From positions 248,001 through 312,000 of the forward strand of contig NZ_RBZU01000004.1 of assembly GCF_003628125.1 (NCBI RefSeq): a stretch of DNA of 64,000 bases, read 5' to 3'. Under the pieces are notes generated by a model. It searched no databases and was not told where the DNA came from. It worked only from the letters and a program-made list of their open reading frames with translations. The translations under genes were made by a program, and so were the position numbers. Below, piece by piece: positions 43,281 through 53,266 of the stretch. How positions within the stretch are numbered: the stretch's first letter is position 1; each line of letters starts with the position of its first letter. The stretch comes from Pararobbsia silviterrae (GTDB lineage: Bacteria > Pseudomonadota > Gammaproteobacteria > Burkholderiales > Burkholderiaceae).

Positions 43281-45473
43281 ATGACATCGTCCATCGGCAT
43301 TCTTCAGAGTCATATCGCGGGCAGATGGATCGGGCAGCACGCCGGTCAGGCCTTGCATAGCGCGGTCACGGGCGACGCGATCGGTGCGACGCATGCGGAA
43401 GCCCTCGACTTCGGCGAAGCGCTCGCCTATGCGCGCGGGACCGGACTACGCACCGTGCTCGCGCACGATTTCCAGCAACGCGCCGCGATCCTGCGCGCGC
43501 TCGCGAAGTATCTGTTCGAGCGCAAGGAATCGCTCTATGCGATCTCGACGCTCACGGGTGCGACACGCAACGACAGCTGGATCGACATCGACGGCGGCAT
43601 CGGCACGCTGTTCGCCTATGCGAGTCTCGGCGGCAATGAATTGCCGTCGGGACACGTCGTGCACGAAGGCCCTGTCGTGCCGCTCGGCAAACAGGGGACG
43701 TTCGCGGGCACGCATATTCTCGTGCCGCGGCGCGGCGTCGCCGTCCATATCAATGCGTTCAATTTTCCTGTCTGGGGCTTGCTCGAAAAATTCGCGCCGA
43801 CCTTTGTCGCCGGCATGCCCTGCATCGCGAAGCCCGCGACCGCGACGAGCTTTCTGACCGAGCGGCTCGTGCGCATGATCGATGCCTCGGGCCTGCTGCC
43901 CGCCGGTGCGCTTCAGCTCGTGATCGGCGGAACGGGCGATCTGCTCGATCGCCTCGAAGGCACGGACGTCGTGACGTTCACGGGCTCGGCCGAGACGGCC
44001 GCGAAGCTGCGCGCGAATCCGAACCTGCTGCGCAGCGGTATTCCGTTCAATGCCGAGGCCGACTCGCTGAACTGCGCGATCCTTGCGCCCGACGTACGCG
44101 CCGGCGATCCCGAGTTCGATCTGTTCGTCAAGGAACTCGCGCGTGAAATGACGACGAAAGCGGGGCAGAAGTGCACGGCGATCCGGCGCGCGATCGTGCC
44201 GCGCGCGCAGCTCGACGCCGTGCTTGACGCATTGCGTGCGCGGCTCGCGAAGACGACGGTGGGCGACCCGGCGCTCGAATCCGTGCGCATGGGGCCGCTC
44301 GCGTCCGCGGCGCAGAAACGCGATGTGCTCGCGCGGATCGCCGAGCTTGCCGCGGGGAACGAAGTCGTCGCGGGAGAGCATGGAGGGCGCGTCGAATCGG
44401 GGATCGAAGCGGGTCTCGAATCAGGCGGTCAATCAGGCAGTCAATCAGGCAGTCAATCAGGCAGTCAATCAGGCAGTCAATCGGGCATTCCGTCGAGCGC
44501 GGCTTGGGCGCCCATCGGCGAGCGCACCGAGCAGGGCGCCTTCGTCGCGCCGACCCTGATCGTGTGCCGCGATCCGCACGGCCACGCGGCCGTGCACGAC
44601 GTCGAGGCCTTCGGCCCGGTGTCGACTGTCATGCCGTACGACGACATCGACGAGGCGGTCGCGCTGGCCGCACGCGGTCGCGGCAGTCTCGTCGGCACGC
44701 TCGTCACGCACGATCCCGCGATCGCCGCGCGCGTCGTGCCCGAGGTCGCGAGTCTGCATGGACGTCTGCTCGTGCTCGATCGCGAGTCGGCCGCCGAATC
44801 GACGGGACATGGCTCGCCGTTGCCGCAGCTCAAGCATGGCGGTCCCGGGCGCGCGGGCGGCGGCGAGGAGCTCGGCGGCATCCGGGCGATCAAGCATTAT
44901 CTGCAGCGCGCGGCGGTCCAGGGTTCGCCGACGATGCTCGCGGCAGTCACACGCGAATATGTGCGGGGCGCGGCCGTGCGCGAATCGGAAGTGCATCCGT
45001 TTCGGCGACACTTCGAGGATTTGCAGGTCGGCGACTCGCTGCTCACGCATCGGCGCACGGTCACCGAGGCCGATATCGTCGCGTTCGGCGGACTATCGGG
45101 CGACTTCTTCTATATGCATTTCGACGAGATCGCGGCGCGCCAAAGCGCGTTCGGACGCCGCATCGCGCATGGCTATTTCGTGCTGTCCGCGGCCGCGGGC
45201 CTGTTCGTGTCGCCGGCCGAGGGGCCGGTCCTCGCGAACTACGGGCTCGACGCGTTGCGCTTCGTCAAGCCCGTGGGCATCGGCGATACGATCCGCGCGC
45301 GTCTGACGTGCAAACGCAAGACCGATCGCGCCAAGCGCGATGCGAACGGCGTCGGGCAGGGCGTCGTCGCCTGGGATGTCGAGGTCACGAACCAGGACGG
45401 CGAGCTCGTCGCCTCGTACGACATCCTGACGCTCGTCGCGAAGCACGCGCCTGCCGAGACAGGCGCGGCCTGA
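43281..45473 (+). CDS. paaZ: PaaZ, bifunctional oxepin-CoA hydrolase / aldehyde dehydrogenase
   Basis: 730-residue enzyme. The N-terminal aldehyde dehydrogenase domain carries HINAFNFPVWGLLEKFAPTF, FTGSAETAAKLR and the nucleophile Cys in KAGQKCTAIRRA. The C-terminal (R)-hydratase domain shows FSGDFFYMHFDE-like GDFFYMHFDE and GRRIAHGYFVLS. It opens the oxepin ring and oxidises the aldehyde. It is about 50 residues longer than Escherichia coli PaaZ. Part of that is an in-frame SGSQ tandem repeat at residues 381-400. Confidence 0.93.
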   Translation: MTSSIGILQSHIAGRWIGQHAGQALHSAVTGDAIGATHAEALDFGEALAYARGTGLRTVLAHDFQQRAAILRALAKYLFERKESLYAISTLTGATRNDSWIDIDGGIGTLFAYASLGGNELPSGHVVHEGPVVPLGKQGTFAGTHILVPRRGVAVHINAFNFPVWGLLEKFAPTFVAGMPCIAKPATATSFLTERLVRMIDASGLLPAGALQLVIGGTGDLLDRLEGTDVVTFTGSAETAAKLRANPNLLRSGIPFNAEADSLNCAILAPDVRAGDPEFDLFVKELAREMTTKAGQKCTAIRRAIVPRAQLDAVLDALRARLAKTTVGDPALESVRMGPLASAAQKRDVLARIAELAAGNEVVAGEHGGRVESGIEAGLESGGQSGSQSGSQSGSQSGSQSGIPSSAAWAPIGERTEQGAFVAPTLIVCRDPHGHAAVHDVEAFGPVSTVMPYDDIDEAVALAARGRGSLVGTLVTHDPAIAARVVPEVASLHGRLLVLDRESAAESTGHGSPLPQLKHGGPGRAGGGEELGGIRAIKHYLQRAAVQGSPTMLAAVTREYVRGAAVRESEVHPFRRHFEDLQVGDSLLTHRRTVTEADIVAFGGLSGDFFYMHFDEIAARQSAFGRRIAHGYFVLSAAAGLFVSPAEGPVLANYGLDALRFVKPVGIGDTIRARLTCKRKTDRAKRDANGVGQGVVAWDVEVTNQDGELVASYDILTLVAKHAPAETGAA
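44421..44480 (+). repeat. 12-bp tandem repeat inside paaZ
   Basis: Five copies of TCAGGCAGTCAA (the first with GGCGGT instead of GGCAGT) stand head to tail and encode (SGSQ)n. Because the unit is 12 bp, copy changes keep the reading frame. A sixth degenerate copy follows at 44481. Confidence 0.95.
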
Positions 45474-45486
45474 CGCGTTCCGGATC

Positions 45487-47631
45487 TCAGGCCGCGAACG
45501 TTTCCACGCACGCCGCGCGTACGCGCTCGACGACGCTGTCCCATGTCTCGCCGGGCTGCCGGCGAAACAGTCGGACCGTCTCCGGGTACCAAGGCGTGTC
45601 TTCGCGGCCGTGCATCCAGCGCCAGTCGACGTCGTGATCGGGCAGCAGCACCCAGCACGGCTTGCCGAGCGACGCCGCGAGGTGCACGACCGCCGTATCG
45701 ACGCTGATCACGAGATCGAGCGTCGCGATGATCGCGGCCGTGTCGGCCAGGTCGCCGATCTCGGCCGCGAGCGCCTCGATCGGCGCGCCGCGCGCGGCCC
45801 AGGCGGGCGGCGGCGTGACGGCTTCTTCCTGGCCCGTGCCTTTCTGCAGGCTCACGAACCGGAGGTTCGGCAGGTTCGCAAGCGGTGCGAGCGTCGCGAG
45901 CGACGACAGCGAGCGGTGCGCGTCGTTGTGATGACGCGGATTGCCCTTCCAGACGAGGCCCACGCGCGGACCCGGCGACAACGATGCGAGACGCGCGCGC
46001 CACGATTCGGCGAGCGCCGGTTCGACATGCAGATAGCACGCGTTCGCGCGCGGGTCGTCGATCGATGCGCGCAGATGCAGCGGCAGACTCAGCGGGCTCG
46101 TCCAGTAGTCGAAGTCCTTCGCGTTCGCGAGCGCTTCCTGATGATCGACGACGGCATCGATGCCCTCGACGCCGGCGACAAGCCGTCGCAATGCGGGCAT
46201 GCATGCGAACACGACGCGTGAAGCGCCGAGGGCTTCGAGCATCGGGAAGTAACGGCCGAACTGAAGCATGTCGCCGAGCCCGTCTTCCTGCCAGAGCAGC
46301 AGGGACTTGCCCGCCAGCGGTTCGCCTTGCCAATGCGCGCAGCGGATCAGCTTGCGCGTCGCATGGTGAATGAACTCGGCATGGTCGTAGCGCGATTCAT
46401 AGAGCGGCCACGCCTCGTCGAAGCGTCCCTGGCTCAGCAGCAGCGTGGCGAGGCCGAAGCGTGCTTCCGGGTAGTTCGCGCGCGTGCCGATCGCCTGGCG
46501 ATACGCGGCTTCCGAGCCCGCGAAATCGCCGAGCGCCTTGAGGACGTTGCCCAGGTTATAGGCCGCGCGCTCGAAATCGGGGTGCCTTGCCAGCGCGTCG
46601 CGGAATACGTCGGCGGCTTCATCGAGACGTTCGAGATCGCGCAGCACGCACCCGAGGCTGTTCTGGACTTCGGCGACATCGGGCCGCAAACGGTGCGCTT
46701 CGCGGTACGCGTCGGCCGCGTCGGCGAGCCCGCCCCGCGCGGTCAGCACGAGGCCGAGATTGAAGTGGGCTTCGGCGTAGTCGGGCCGCAGATGGATCGC
46801 GCGGCGGCACGCCGATTCGGCTTCGCCGAGCCGCTTGAGCGCGGTCAGCACGGCGGCGAACGTGTTGAGCGTGCGCGGATCTTCGGCGCGGATCGTCAGC
46901 GCGAGCAGGCAGGCCTTCTCGGCTTCGCGCGCCATACCCGAGAGCCGCAGCGCGTCGGCCATCTCGCGCAGCGTGTCCGCATTGTTCGGTTCGAGCTTGA
47001 GCGCGAGCTGGTAGGCGCGCAGCGCTTCGGGCAGCCGGCCGAGGTCCTTGAGCACGTTCGCGAGCCGGATCGGCGTGCGGCGATGGCCGGGATTCAGCTT
47101 GAGCACGGCCCGATAGGCGTGCTCGGCGTCGGCGAGCTTGCCCTGGTCGTGCAGCGTCCTCGCGAGGCCGAACGCGATCTCGGCGTCGTCGGGCCGTGCC
47201 GCGTGCGCGTGTTCGTAGAGCGCGAGCGCCGCGTCGAGCTGCTTGTTCTCGCGGAGCACGCCGGCGAGCGCCGCGCGCGCGTCGACGTCGTCGGGATGCG
47301 CGTCGTGCCATGCGCGGTAGAGCGGTTCGATCTCGGCGCCGCGTCCGACCGCGCGCAGCAGGGTGCCGAGGTTCGTATAGGCGTCGGCGAAATCGGGGGC
47401 GAGCGCGATGCAGGCGCGCCAATGCGTCTCGGCCTCGTCCGTGCGATGCATCGCAAGCAGGCACAGACCCGCGATGTTGTGCGCATGCGCGTGCGCGGAC
47501 GGCGCGAGGGGCGCGTCGATCGCGCGCTCGACGATATGGAGCGCGGGCGCATAGTGGCCGGCCGAACAGAGGGATTGAGCCTGGGCGAACCAGTTGTCGG
47601 CAAGCGGGGGACGCGTCGGGAGGTCAGTCAC
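45487..47631 (-). CDS. TPR-repeat protein with glycosyltransferase-9-like domain
   Basis: 714-residue protein. About 11 tetratricopeptide repeats fill residues 10-430, with units such as NADTLREMADALRLSGMARE and YAEAHFNLGLVLTARGGLAD. The C-terminal 280 residues include GKSLLLWQEDGLGDMLQFGR and ATLDLVISVDTAVVHLAASL, as in TPR-linked glycosyltransferases of the GT9/GT41-like type. The donor and acceptor are unknown. No signal peptide is seen. The start is inferred as GTG 47631; no ATG lies nearby in frame. Confidence 0.8.
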   Translation of the reverse strand: MTDLPTRPPLADNWFAQAQSLCSAGHYAPALHIVERAIDAPLAPSAHAHAHNIAGLCLLAMHRTDEAETHWRACIALAPDFADAYTNLGTLLRAVGRGAEIEPLYRAWHDAHPDDVDARAALAGVLRENKQLDAALALYEHAHAARPDDAEIAFGLARTLHDQGKLADAEHAYRAVLKLNPGHRRTPIRLANVLKDLGRLPEALRAYQLALKLEPNNADTLREMADALRLSGMAREAEKACLLALTIRAEDPRTLNTFAAVLTALKRLGEAESACRRAIHLRPDYAEAHFNLGLVLTARGGLADAADAYREAHRLRPDVAEVQNSLGCVLRDLERLDEAADVFRDALARHPDFERAAYNLGNVLKALGDFAGSEAAYRQAIGTRANYPEARFGLATLLLSQGRFDEAWPLYESRYDHAEFIHHATRKLIRCAHWQGEPLAGKSLLLWQEDGLGDMLQFGRYFPMLEALGASRVVFACMPALRRLVAGVEGIDAVVDHQEALANAKDFDYWTSPLSLPLHLRASIDDPRANACYLHVEPALAESWRARLASLSPGPRVGLVWKGNPRHHNDAHRSLSSLATLAPLANLPNLRFVSLQKGTGQEEAVTPPPAWAARGAPIEALAAEIGDLADTAAIIATLDLVISVDTAVVHLAASLGKPCWVLLPDHDVDWRWMHGREDTPWYPETVRLFRRQPGETWDSVVERVRAACVETFAA

Positions 47632-48104
47632 GGGAAATCGGGCAGCGAATAGTGGAAGCGGCGGGCGGCATCGCCCGAAGCAGCGGAAGCGGGCGGTATC
47701 GCCCGAAGCATGCCTGCATTTGCTTACATTGTCATTGAGCGTGGGGCGGGCCGAAGCGCCGGCGCGCAAGGCGATGCGGCCCGCCATACGGGAGCCGAGT
47801 TCGCGATCCGGTAACGACGCGGCGCGATGCGCCGCGCCGCATGCCGCGGGCCTGGCCGGGCGGCGCGGGCGCGCCCGCCCGGATGCGCGATAACTGTCTG
47901 ATTCTCCAACTATTCGGGTCGGATGTCGGGCGCGGGCCCGATTCGATTTCTGACTGAAGTATCCTTTGCCGGTTGCACCGCGCGCTCGCCGGGGACGGCC
48001 GGACCGACGCGGCCTGATTTGAAACGGCCCCGGTCGATGGTTAGACTCTTGTCGTCGCAGGTTCGCTTGTCCCCCTTTCCACCCCCACGCAGAACGGAAC
48101 ACGC
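47632..48104. other. intergenic region with a short imperfect duplication
   Basis: About 470 bp without a supportable gene between divergent genes. Around 47654-47715 there are two adjacent near-copies of a 26-base unit containing GGGCGGCATCGCCC or GGGCGGTATCGCCC, each able to form a small hairpin. The rest probably contains the two promoters. Confidence 0.45.
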
Positions 48105-48512
48105 ATGCAAACCAAGGCTGTCCTGACCACGGTCGAAGTCTCCCGCATTCTCGCCGCCGCGCGCGCCGAGGCGACGCAACACGGCTGGCCCGTCGCGATC
48201 GCGATCGTCGATGACGGCGGCCACCCGCTCGCGCTCGAGCGGCTCGACCAGAGCGCGCCGATCAGCGCCTATATCGCCGTCGAGAAAGCGCGCACGGCCG
48301 CGCTCGGGCGCCGCGAGTCGAAAGCCTACGAAGACATGATCAACGGCGGCCGGACCGCGTTCCTGTCGGCGCCGGTCCTCAGCGGCACGCTCGAAGGCGG
48401 CGTGCCGATCGTCGTCGACGGGCAGGTCGTCGGCGCGGTCGGCGTGTCGGGCGTCAAGGCGCCTGAAGACGCGCAGATCGCCAAGGCGGGCGTCGCGGCC
48501 GCCCAAGCATAG
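48105..48512 (+). CDS. GlcG/HbpS family haem-binding protein
   Basis: 135-residue protein. [20 protein letters not shown] and [20 protein letters not shown] are characteristic of GlcG/HbpS proteins. It precedes malate synthase G, as glcG precedes glcB in the glycolate operon of Escherichia coli. Its role in glycolate metabolism is not known; some relatives bind haem. ATG 48105 is the clear start. Confidence 0.85.
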   Translation: MQTKAVLTTVEVSRILAAARAEATQHGWPVAIAIVDDGGHPLALERLDQSAPISAYIAVEKARTAALGRRESKAYEDMINGGRTAFLSAPVLSGTLEGGVPIVVDGQVVGAVGVSGVKAPEDAQIAKAGVAAAQA

Positions 48513-48607
48513 GCGCGCGGCCGCGCCGGACCGGGCGGGCGCGGCACGCGCCCCGGTCCGCGCGCCCGCGCGACATACGAGATTCACCATCCGAAGCAGA
48601 GGAACAC

Positions 48608-50791
48608 ATGTCTGAACGCATCCAGCACCACGGCCTGCAGGTCGCCGAGATTCTGAACCGTTTCATCGAACAGGAGGCGCTGCCCGGGACGGGCATCGAT
48701 GCCGCCGCCTTCTGGAAAGGGTTCGACGCGCTCGTGCACGATCTCGCCCCGAAGAACCGCGCGCTGCTCGCCGAGCGCGATCGCCTGCAGACCGAGATCG
48801 ATGCCTGGCATCGCGCGAACCCCGGTCCGATCGCCGATATGGACGGCTATCGCGCGTTCCTCGAACGCATCGGCTATCTGCTGCCGCGCACCGCGCCGAC
48901 ACAGGCCACGACGTCGAACGTCGATTCCGAAATCGCCCTGCAGGCGGGTCCGCAGCTCGTCGTGCCGGTTTCGAACCAGCGCTATGCGCTGAACGCCGCG
49001 AATGCGCGCTGGGGCAGTCTGTATGACGCGCTCTACGGCACCGATGCGATTCCCGAGACCGACGGCGCCGAGCGCGCCGGTGCGTTCAATCCCGTGCGCG
49101 GCGCGCGCGTCGTCACGCGCGGCCGCCTGCTGCTCGACGTCGCGGTGGCGCTCTCGAAGGGCTCGCACAAGGATGCGACCGCGTATCTCGTGCGCGACGG
49201 CAAGCTCGTCGTCAAGACCGCGGCGGGCGAAACGACGCTCGCGAATCCCGCGCAATTCGCCGGCTATCAGGGCGCGGCCGATGCGCCGAGCGCGATCCTG
49301 CTCAAGAACCACGGCCTCCATCTCGACCTTCAGATCGACCGCAACGCGCCGATCGGCAAGACCGATGCGGCCGGGATCAACGACATCATCGTCGAAGCCG
49401 CGATCACGACGATCATGGACTGCGAGGATTCCGTCGCGGCCGTCGACGCGCAGGACAAGGTGCAGATCTATCGCAACTGGCTCGGCCTGATGACCGGCGA
49501 TCTGACCGAGCAGCTCACGAAGAACGGCAAGACGTTCACGCGTCGCCTGAATCCGGACCGGGCCTACACGGCGCCCGACGGCTCGACGCTCACGCTGCAT
49601 GGCCGCTCGCTCATGTTCGTGCGCAACGTCGGTCACCTGATGACGACGCCGGCCGTGCTCGACAAGGACGGCAACGAGATTCCCGAAGGCATCCTCGATG
49701 CGGTCGTCACGAGTCTCGCGTCGCTGCGCGATCTCGCGAATCGCAAGAACTCGCGCACGGGCTCGTTCTATATCGTCAAGCCCAAGATGCACGGTCCCGC
49801 CGAGGTCGCGTTCGCCGACACGCTGTTCAGCCGCGTCGAAGCGTTGCTGGGCCTGCCGGCGAACACGCTCAAGATGGGCATCATGGACGAGGAGCGACGC
49901 ACGAGCGTGAATCTCGGCGCATCCATCGCGGCGGCGTCGGCGCGCGTCGCGTTCATCAACACGGGGTTCCTCGACCGGACCGGCGACGAGATGCATACCG
50001 CGATGGAAGCGGGTCCTGTGCTGCGCAAGGGCGACATGAAGTCGTCGAAGTGGATCGCGGCCTACGAGCGCAGCAATGTGCTCGAAGGTTTGAACGCGGG
50101 CCTGCGCGGCCGCGCGCAGATCGGCAAGGGCATGTGGGCGATGCCGGATCTCATGGCCGCGATGCTCGAACAGAAGATCGCGCATCCGAAGGCCGGTGCG
50201 AACACGGCCTGGGTGCCGTCGCCGACCGCCGCGACGTTGCATGCGCTCCATTATCACGAGGTCGATGTCGAGGCCGTCCAGCGCGAACTCGAAAAGGTCG
50301 ATCTGAACGCGACGCGCGAAGGGCTGCTCGTCGATCTGCTCACGATCCCCGTCGTCGATGCGCCGAAGTGGGGGGCGGACGAGATTCGCCAGGAACTCGA
50401 AAACAACACGCAGGGCATTCTCGGCTATGTCGTGCGCTGGATCGACCAGGGCGTCGGATGTTCGAAGGTGCCCGACATCCATAACGTCGGCCTGATGGAA
50501 GACCGGGCCACGCTGCGGATTTCGAGCCAGCACATCGCGAACTGGTTGCGTCATGGCGTCGTGACCGAGGCCCAGGTCCGCGAGACGTTCGAGCGCATGG
50601 CGGCGGTCGTCGACCGGCAAAACGCCGACGATCCGAATTATTTGCCGATGGCCGGCCACTTCGACACGTCGATCGCGTACAAAGCGGCATGCGCGCTCGT
50701 GTTCGAAGGACGTGCCCAGCCGAGCGGCTATACGGAGCCCCTGCTACACAAATTCCGTTTGACCTTCAAGACAGATAAACAACATGCTTAG
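48608..50791 (+). CDS. glcB: malate synthase G
   Basis: 727-residue enzyme that condenses glyoxylate with acetyl-CoA to malate. [20 protein letters not shown] and [20 protein letters not shown] are typical of the G isoform. [13 protein letters not shown] with the conserved glutamate and arginine follows. Length matches family G (about 720 residues). It lies 95 bp after the GlcG-like gene and is closed by a strong terminator. It serves growth on glycolate or two-carbon compounds. Confidence 0.95.
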   Translation: MSERIQHHGLQVAEILNRFIEQEALPGTGIDAAAFWKGFDALVHDLAPKNRALLAERDRLQTEIDAWHRANPGPIADMDGYRAFLERIGYLLPRTAPTQATTSNVDSEIALQAGPQLVVPVSNQRYALNAANARWGSLYDALYGTDAIPETDGAERAGAFNPVRGARVVTRGRLLLDVAVALSKGSHKDATAYLVRDGKLVVKTAAGETTLANPAQFAGYQGAADAPSAILLKNHGLHLDLQIDRNAPIGKTDAAGINDIIVEAAITTIMDCEDSVAAVDAQDKVQIYRNWLGLMTGDLTEQLTKNGKTFTRRLNPDRAYTAPDGSTLTLHGRSLMFVRNVGHLMTTPAVLDKDGNEIPEGILDAVVTSLASLRDLANRKNSRTGSFYIVKPKMHGPAEVAFADTLFSRVEALLGLPANTLKMGIMDEERRTSVNLGASIAAASARVAFINTGFLDRTGDEMHTAMEAGPVLRKGDMKSSKWIAAYERSNVLEGLNAGLRGRAQIGKGMWAMPDLMAAMLEQKIAHPKAGANTAWVPSPTAATLHALHYHEVDVEAVQRELEKVDLNATREGLLVDLLTIPVVDAPKWGADEIRQELENNTQGILGYVVRWIDQGVGCSKVPDIHNVGLMEDRATLRISSQHIANWLRHGVVTEAQVRETFERMAAVVDRQNADDPNYLPMAGHFDTSIAYKAACALVFEGRAQPSGYTEPLLHKFRLTFKTDKQHA

Positions 50792-50828
50792 CTTTCGGCG
50801 TGTCACACGCCGCTAAGCTTGGTATCCC

Positions 50829-50863
50829 AAACGGGCCGCGCATGAGCGCGGCCCGTTTTGTTT
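50829..50863 (+). terminator. intrinsic terminator of glcB
   Basis: ACGGGCCGCGC (50831-50841) pairs perfectly with GCGCGGCCCGT (50846-50856) over a four-base loop, extended by AA/TT, followed by TTTTGTTT. This is a strong rho-independent terminator just past glcB. Confidence 0.93.
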
Positions 50864-51189
50864 GGGCCGTATCGCGCACAGGCCTTGCCGGATAAGCCGC
50901 GCGCGGCATACGATGCCGGCCGGACGCCGCTTCGGTGTCCATAGAGGTGCGCTTTTTCGGTGCTTGAGCCATCCGTATATCGCACAAACTGAAATGCAAA
51001 GGATGCTTGCGCCTTCTCATCCGCTTACCGTTACAAAAATAACGTGCTACGCTGCCTGAAATTTTCATCGCGGATTGCTCAGTTCCCGAGATCAACGAGA
51101 CGTCTTATCTCTGCATGCGGCGTTCGGGGCACCGCCAAGCAAAACCTGCCGTGACTGTTCATACCTTGAGCCTGGTCCGGAGGGGGGCC
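50864..51189. other. intergenic region upstream of rpfR
   Basis: About 330 bp without a supportable gene. The AT-rich part 50990-51070 probably carries the rpfR promoter. Short open frames here have neither ribosome-binding sites nor recognisable products. Confidence 0.4.
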
Positions 51190-53184
51190 ATGAGCGGCGA
51201 ACTCGACTATCCGGTGCTATATGCCCACTTCGGCACAGCGAGCCCCTGCTGGCGCGTGTCGAGCGACAGCAATGCGCTGCAGTTATCGGCGATCAGCGGT
51301 CCCGCGACCGTGTCGGTCGCGCTGAGCGCCGAGCAGGCGTCGCGCGTCCGTGCGATGACCGGGGTCACCTCGCACCTCGTGCTCGATATTGTCATTTTCG
51401 GCAATCCGCTCCAGCTGCACCTCGTCGGCAAGAAAATCAATTTCCACGAATGGGCGGGCACCGCGTCGGCGTACAACGATACGGTGTCGGTCGCGCGCGA
51501 TCTCGTGCATGGCTTGTCGTTTGCCGAGCAGGTCGTGTCCGAAGTCAATTCGCTCGTCGTCATTCTCGATCAGCACGGCAATATTCAGCGCTTCAATCGG
51601 CTTTGCGAGGAAGTGACCGGCGTGCGCGAGGAAGACGTCGTCGGCAAGAACGCTTACTCGATGTTCATGACGCCCGAGCAGGGCCAGCAGTCGAGCCAGA
51701 ACATCAGCGGCTTTTTCCGCACGGGCGAAGCCTATGAAGTCGAGCGCCTTATCAATACGATCGTCGGGCCGCGGCTTTATTTGTTCCGCAATAAATTCGT
51801 GCAAAGCGGCAGCGGCGTCGACGAAAAGTTTCTGATCTGCTCGGGCACCGACATCACCGAAGAGCGGCGCGCGCAGCAGCGCCTGTCCGAACTCGCGAAC
51901 ACCGACGCGCTCACGGGTCTGCCGAACCGCAATGCGATTCACGACCGGATCCGCCGCGCGCTCGCGGCGGACGGGTCGCCTTCGGTCGGCATCCTGTTCC
52001 TCGATCTCGACAACTTCAAGCGCGTCAACGACCACTATGGGCACGTGATCGGCGACCGTCTGATCAAGGACGTCGCGTCGGCGGTCAAGGAATGTCTCGA
52101 AGAGGGCGAGACCGTCGCGCGCCTCGGCGGCGACGAGTTCATCGTGCTCGCGCAAGGCAAGACGACCGAGCAGCTCGAAGCGACGTCGCAGCGCATCCTC
52201 GACCGGCTGCGCACGCCGTTCAACCTCGGGCTGATCGAGGTCTATACGGGATGCTCGATCGGCATCGCCATTTCGCCCGCGCATAGCGACACGCTCGAAG
52301 GCCTGATCCGTTGCGCCGATACGGCCATGTATGTGGCGAAGGAAGCCGGCAAGCGGACGTTCCGCGTGTTCTCTCCGGAGATGAACAAGCGTGTCGCCGA
52401 GTACATGTGGCTCGATACGAATCTGCCGCGTGCGCTCGAGGACAATCAGCTCGTGCTCCACTACCAGCCCAAGGTCCGGCTCGAGACCGGCGAGGTGCTC
52501 GGCGTCGAGGCGCTCGTGCGCTGGAATTCGCCCGAGCGCGGCCTGGTCTCGCCGCTCGATTTCATTCCGTACGCGGAAGAGTCGGGCATGATCGGCCCGC
52601 TCGGCCGCTGGGTCATGCAGACCGCGGCGACGCAGGCGCAGCGCTGGCGTGAGCAGGGTCATGCGATTCGCGTCGCGATCAATATTTCGGCGCGTCAGCT
52701 CTCCGATACGGCGATCGTCCACGATCTGACCGACGCGCTCGAAACGGCCGGGCTCGCCCCGTGCCTGCTCGACCTCGAATTGACCGAGAGCTGCCTGATC
52801 GAGGACGAGGAAATGGCGCTCGGCCTCATTACGCAATTCCGCGAGATGGGCGCGCAAGTGCACCTCGACGACTTCGGCACCGGCTATTCGTCGCTGTCGC
52901 AACTCGCGCGGATTCCGCTCGACGTCATCAAGCTCGACCGCAGTTTCGTGCGCGGCATCAACACGAACGCGAAATCGCAGGCGCTCGTGCGCTCGATGGT
53001 CGCGGTCGCGCAAGCGCTCAACTACGGCATCGTCGCCGAAGGCGTCGAAACGGCGGCCGAAGAGGAATTCATCCGCAAGTGCGGGATCGAGTACGTGCAG
53101 GGCTATTTCTATGCGAAGCCGATGACGGCCGAGGCGCTTGAAACGTGGCTCGTCGAGCGGCAGAAGCTCAGGCTCATCGCCTGA
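51190..53184 (+). CDS. rpfR: RpfR-type BDSF receptor (FI-PAS-GGDEF-EAL)
   Basis: 664-residue cytoplasmic c-di-GMP protein. Residues 1-95 correspond to the FI (RpfF-interacting) domain of RpfR; this region also occurs in Escherichia coli PdeR. A PAS domain at about 115-225 would bind cis-2-dodecenoic acid. The GGDEF motif is intact (RLGGDEF, 313-317), as is the EAL motif (GVEALVRW at 440-442, and DDFGTGYSS). In Burkholderia cenocepacia the fatty-acid signal stimulates its phosphodiesterase activity. It converges with rpfF. AGGGGGG precedes ATG 51190. Confidence 0.88.
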   Translation: MSGELDYPVLYAHFGTASPCWRVSSDSNALQLSAISGPATVSVALSAEQASRVRAMTGVTSHLVLDIVIFGNPLQLHLVGKKINFHEWAGTASAYNDTVSVARDLVHGLSFAEQVVSEVNSLVVILDQHGNIQRFNRLCEEVTGVREEDVVGKNAYSMFMTPEQGQQSSQNISGFFRTGEAYEVERLINTIVGPRLYLFRNKFVQSGSGVDEKFLICSGTDITEERRAQQRLSELANTDALTGLPNRNAIHDRIRRALAADGSPSVGILFLDLDNFKRVNDHYGHVIGDRLIKDVASAVKECLEEGETVARLGGDEFIVLAQGKTTEQLEATSQRILDRLRTPFNLGLIEVYTGCSIGIAISPAHSDTLEGLIRCADTAMYVAKEAGKRTFRVFSPEMNKRVAEYMWLDTNLPRALEDNQLVLHYQPKVRLETGEVLGVEALVRWNSPERGLVSPLDFIPYAEESGMIGPLGRWVMQTAATQAQRWREQGHAIRVAINISARQLSDTAIVHDLTDALETAGLAPCLLDLELTESCLIEDEEMALGLITQFREMGAQVHLDDFGTGYSSLSQLARIPLDVIKLDRSFVRGINTNAKSQALVRSMVAVAQALNYGIVAEGVETAAEEEFIRKCGIEYVQGYFYAKPMTAEALETWLVERQKLRLIA

Positions 53185-53266
53185 GCTTCCGTGTGAAGCG
53201 GTATCTCTGACAACCTTCCTGGCTTAGCCCTTTAGATGGCGGCGAGCCAGGCCCCGGCGGGCAGAA

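Noticed and set aside
45487-48102. 871-residue version of the TPR protein
   Set aside because: The first 157 codons overlap the divergent promoter region and are not TPR-like; GTG 47631 gives a sensible N-terminus.
48584-50659. 691-codon open frame opposite malate synthase G
   Set aside because: It is antisense to a full-length, unmistakable glcB and has shadow-type composition.
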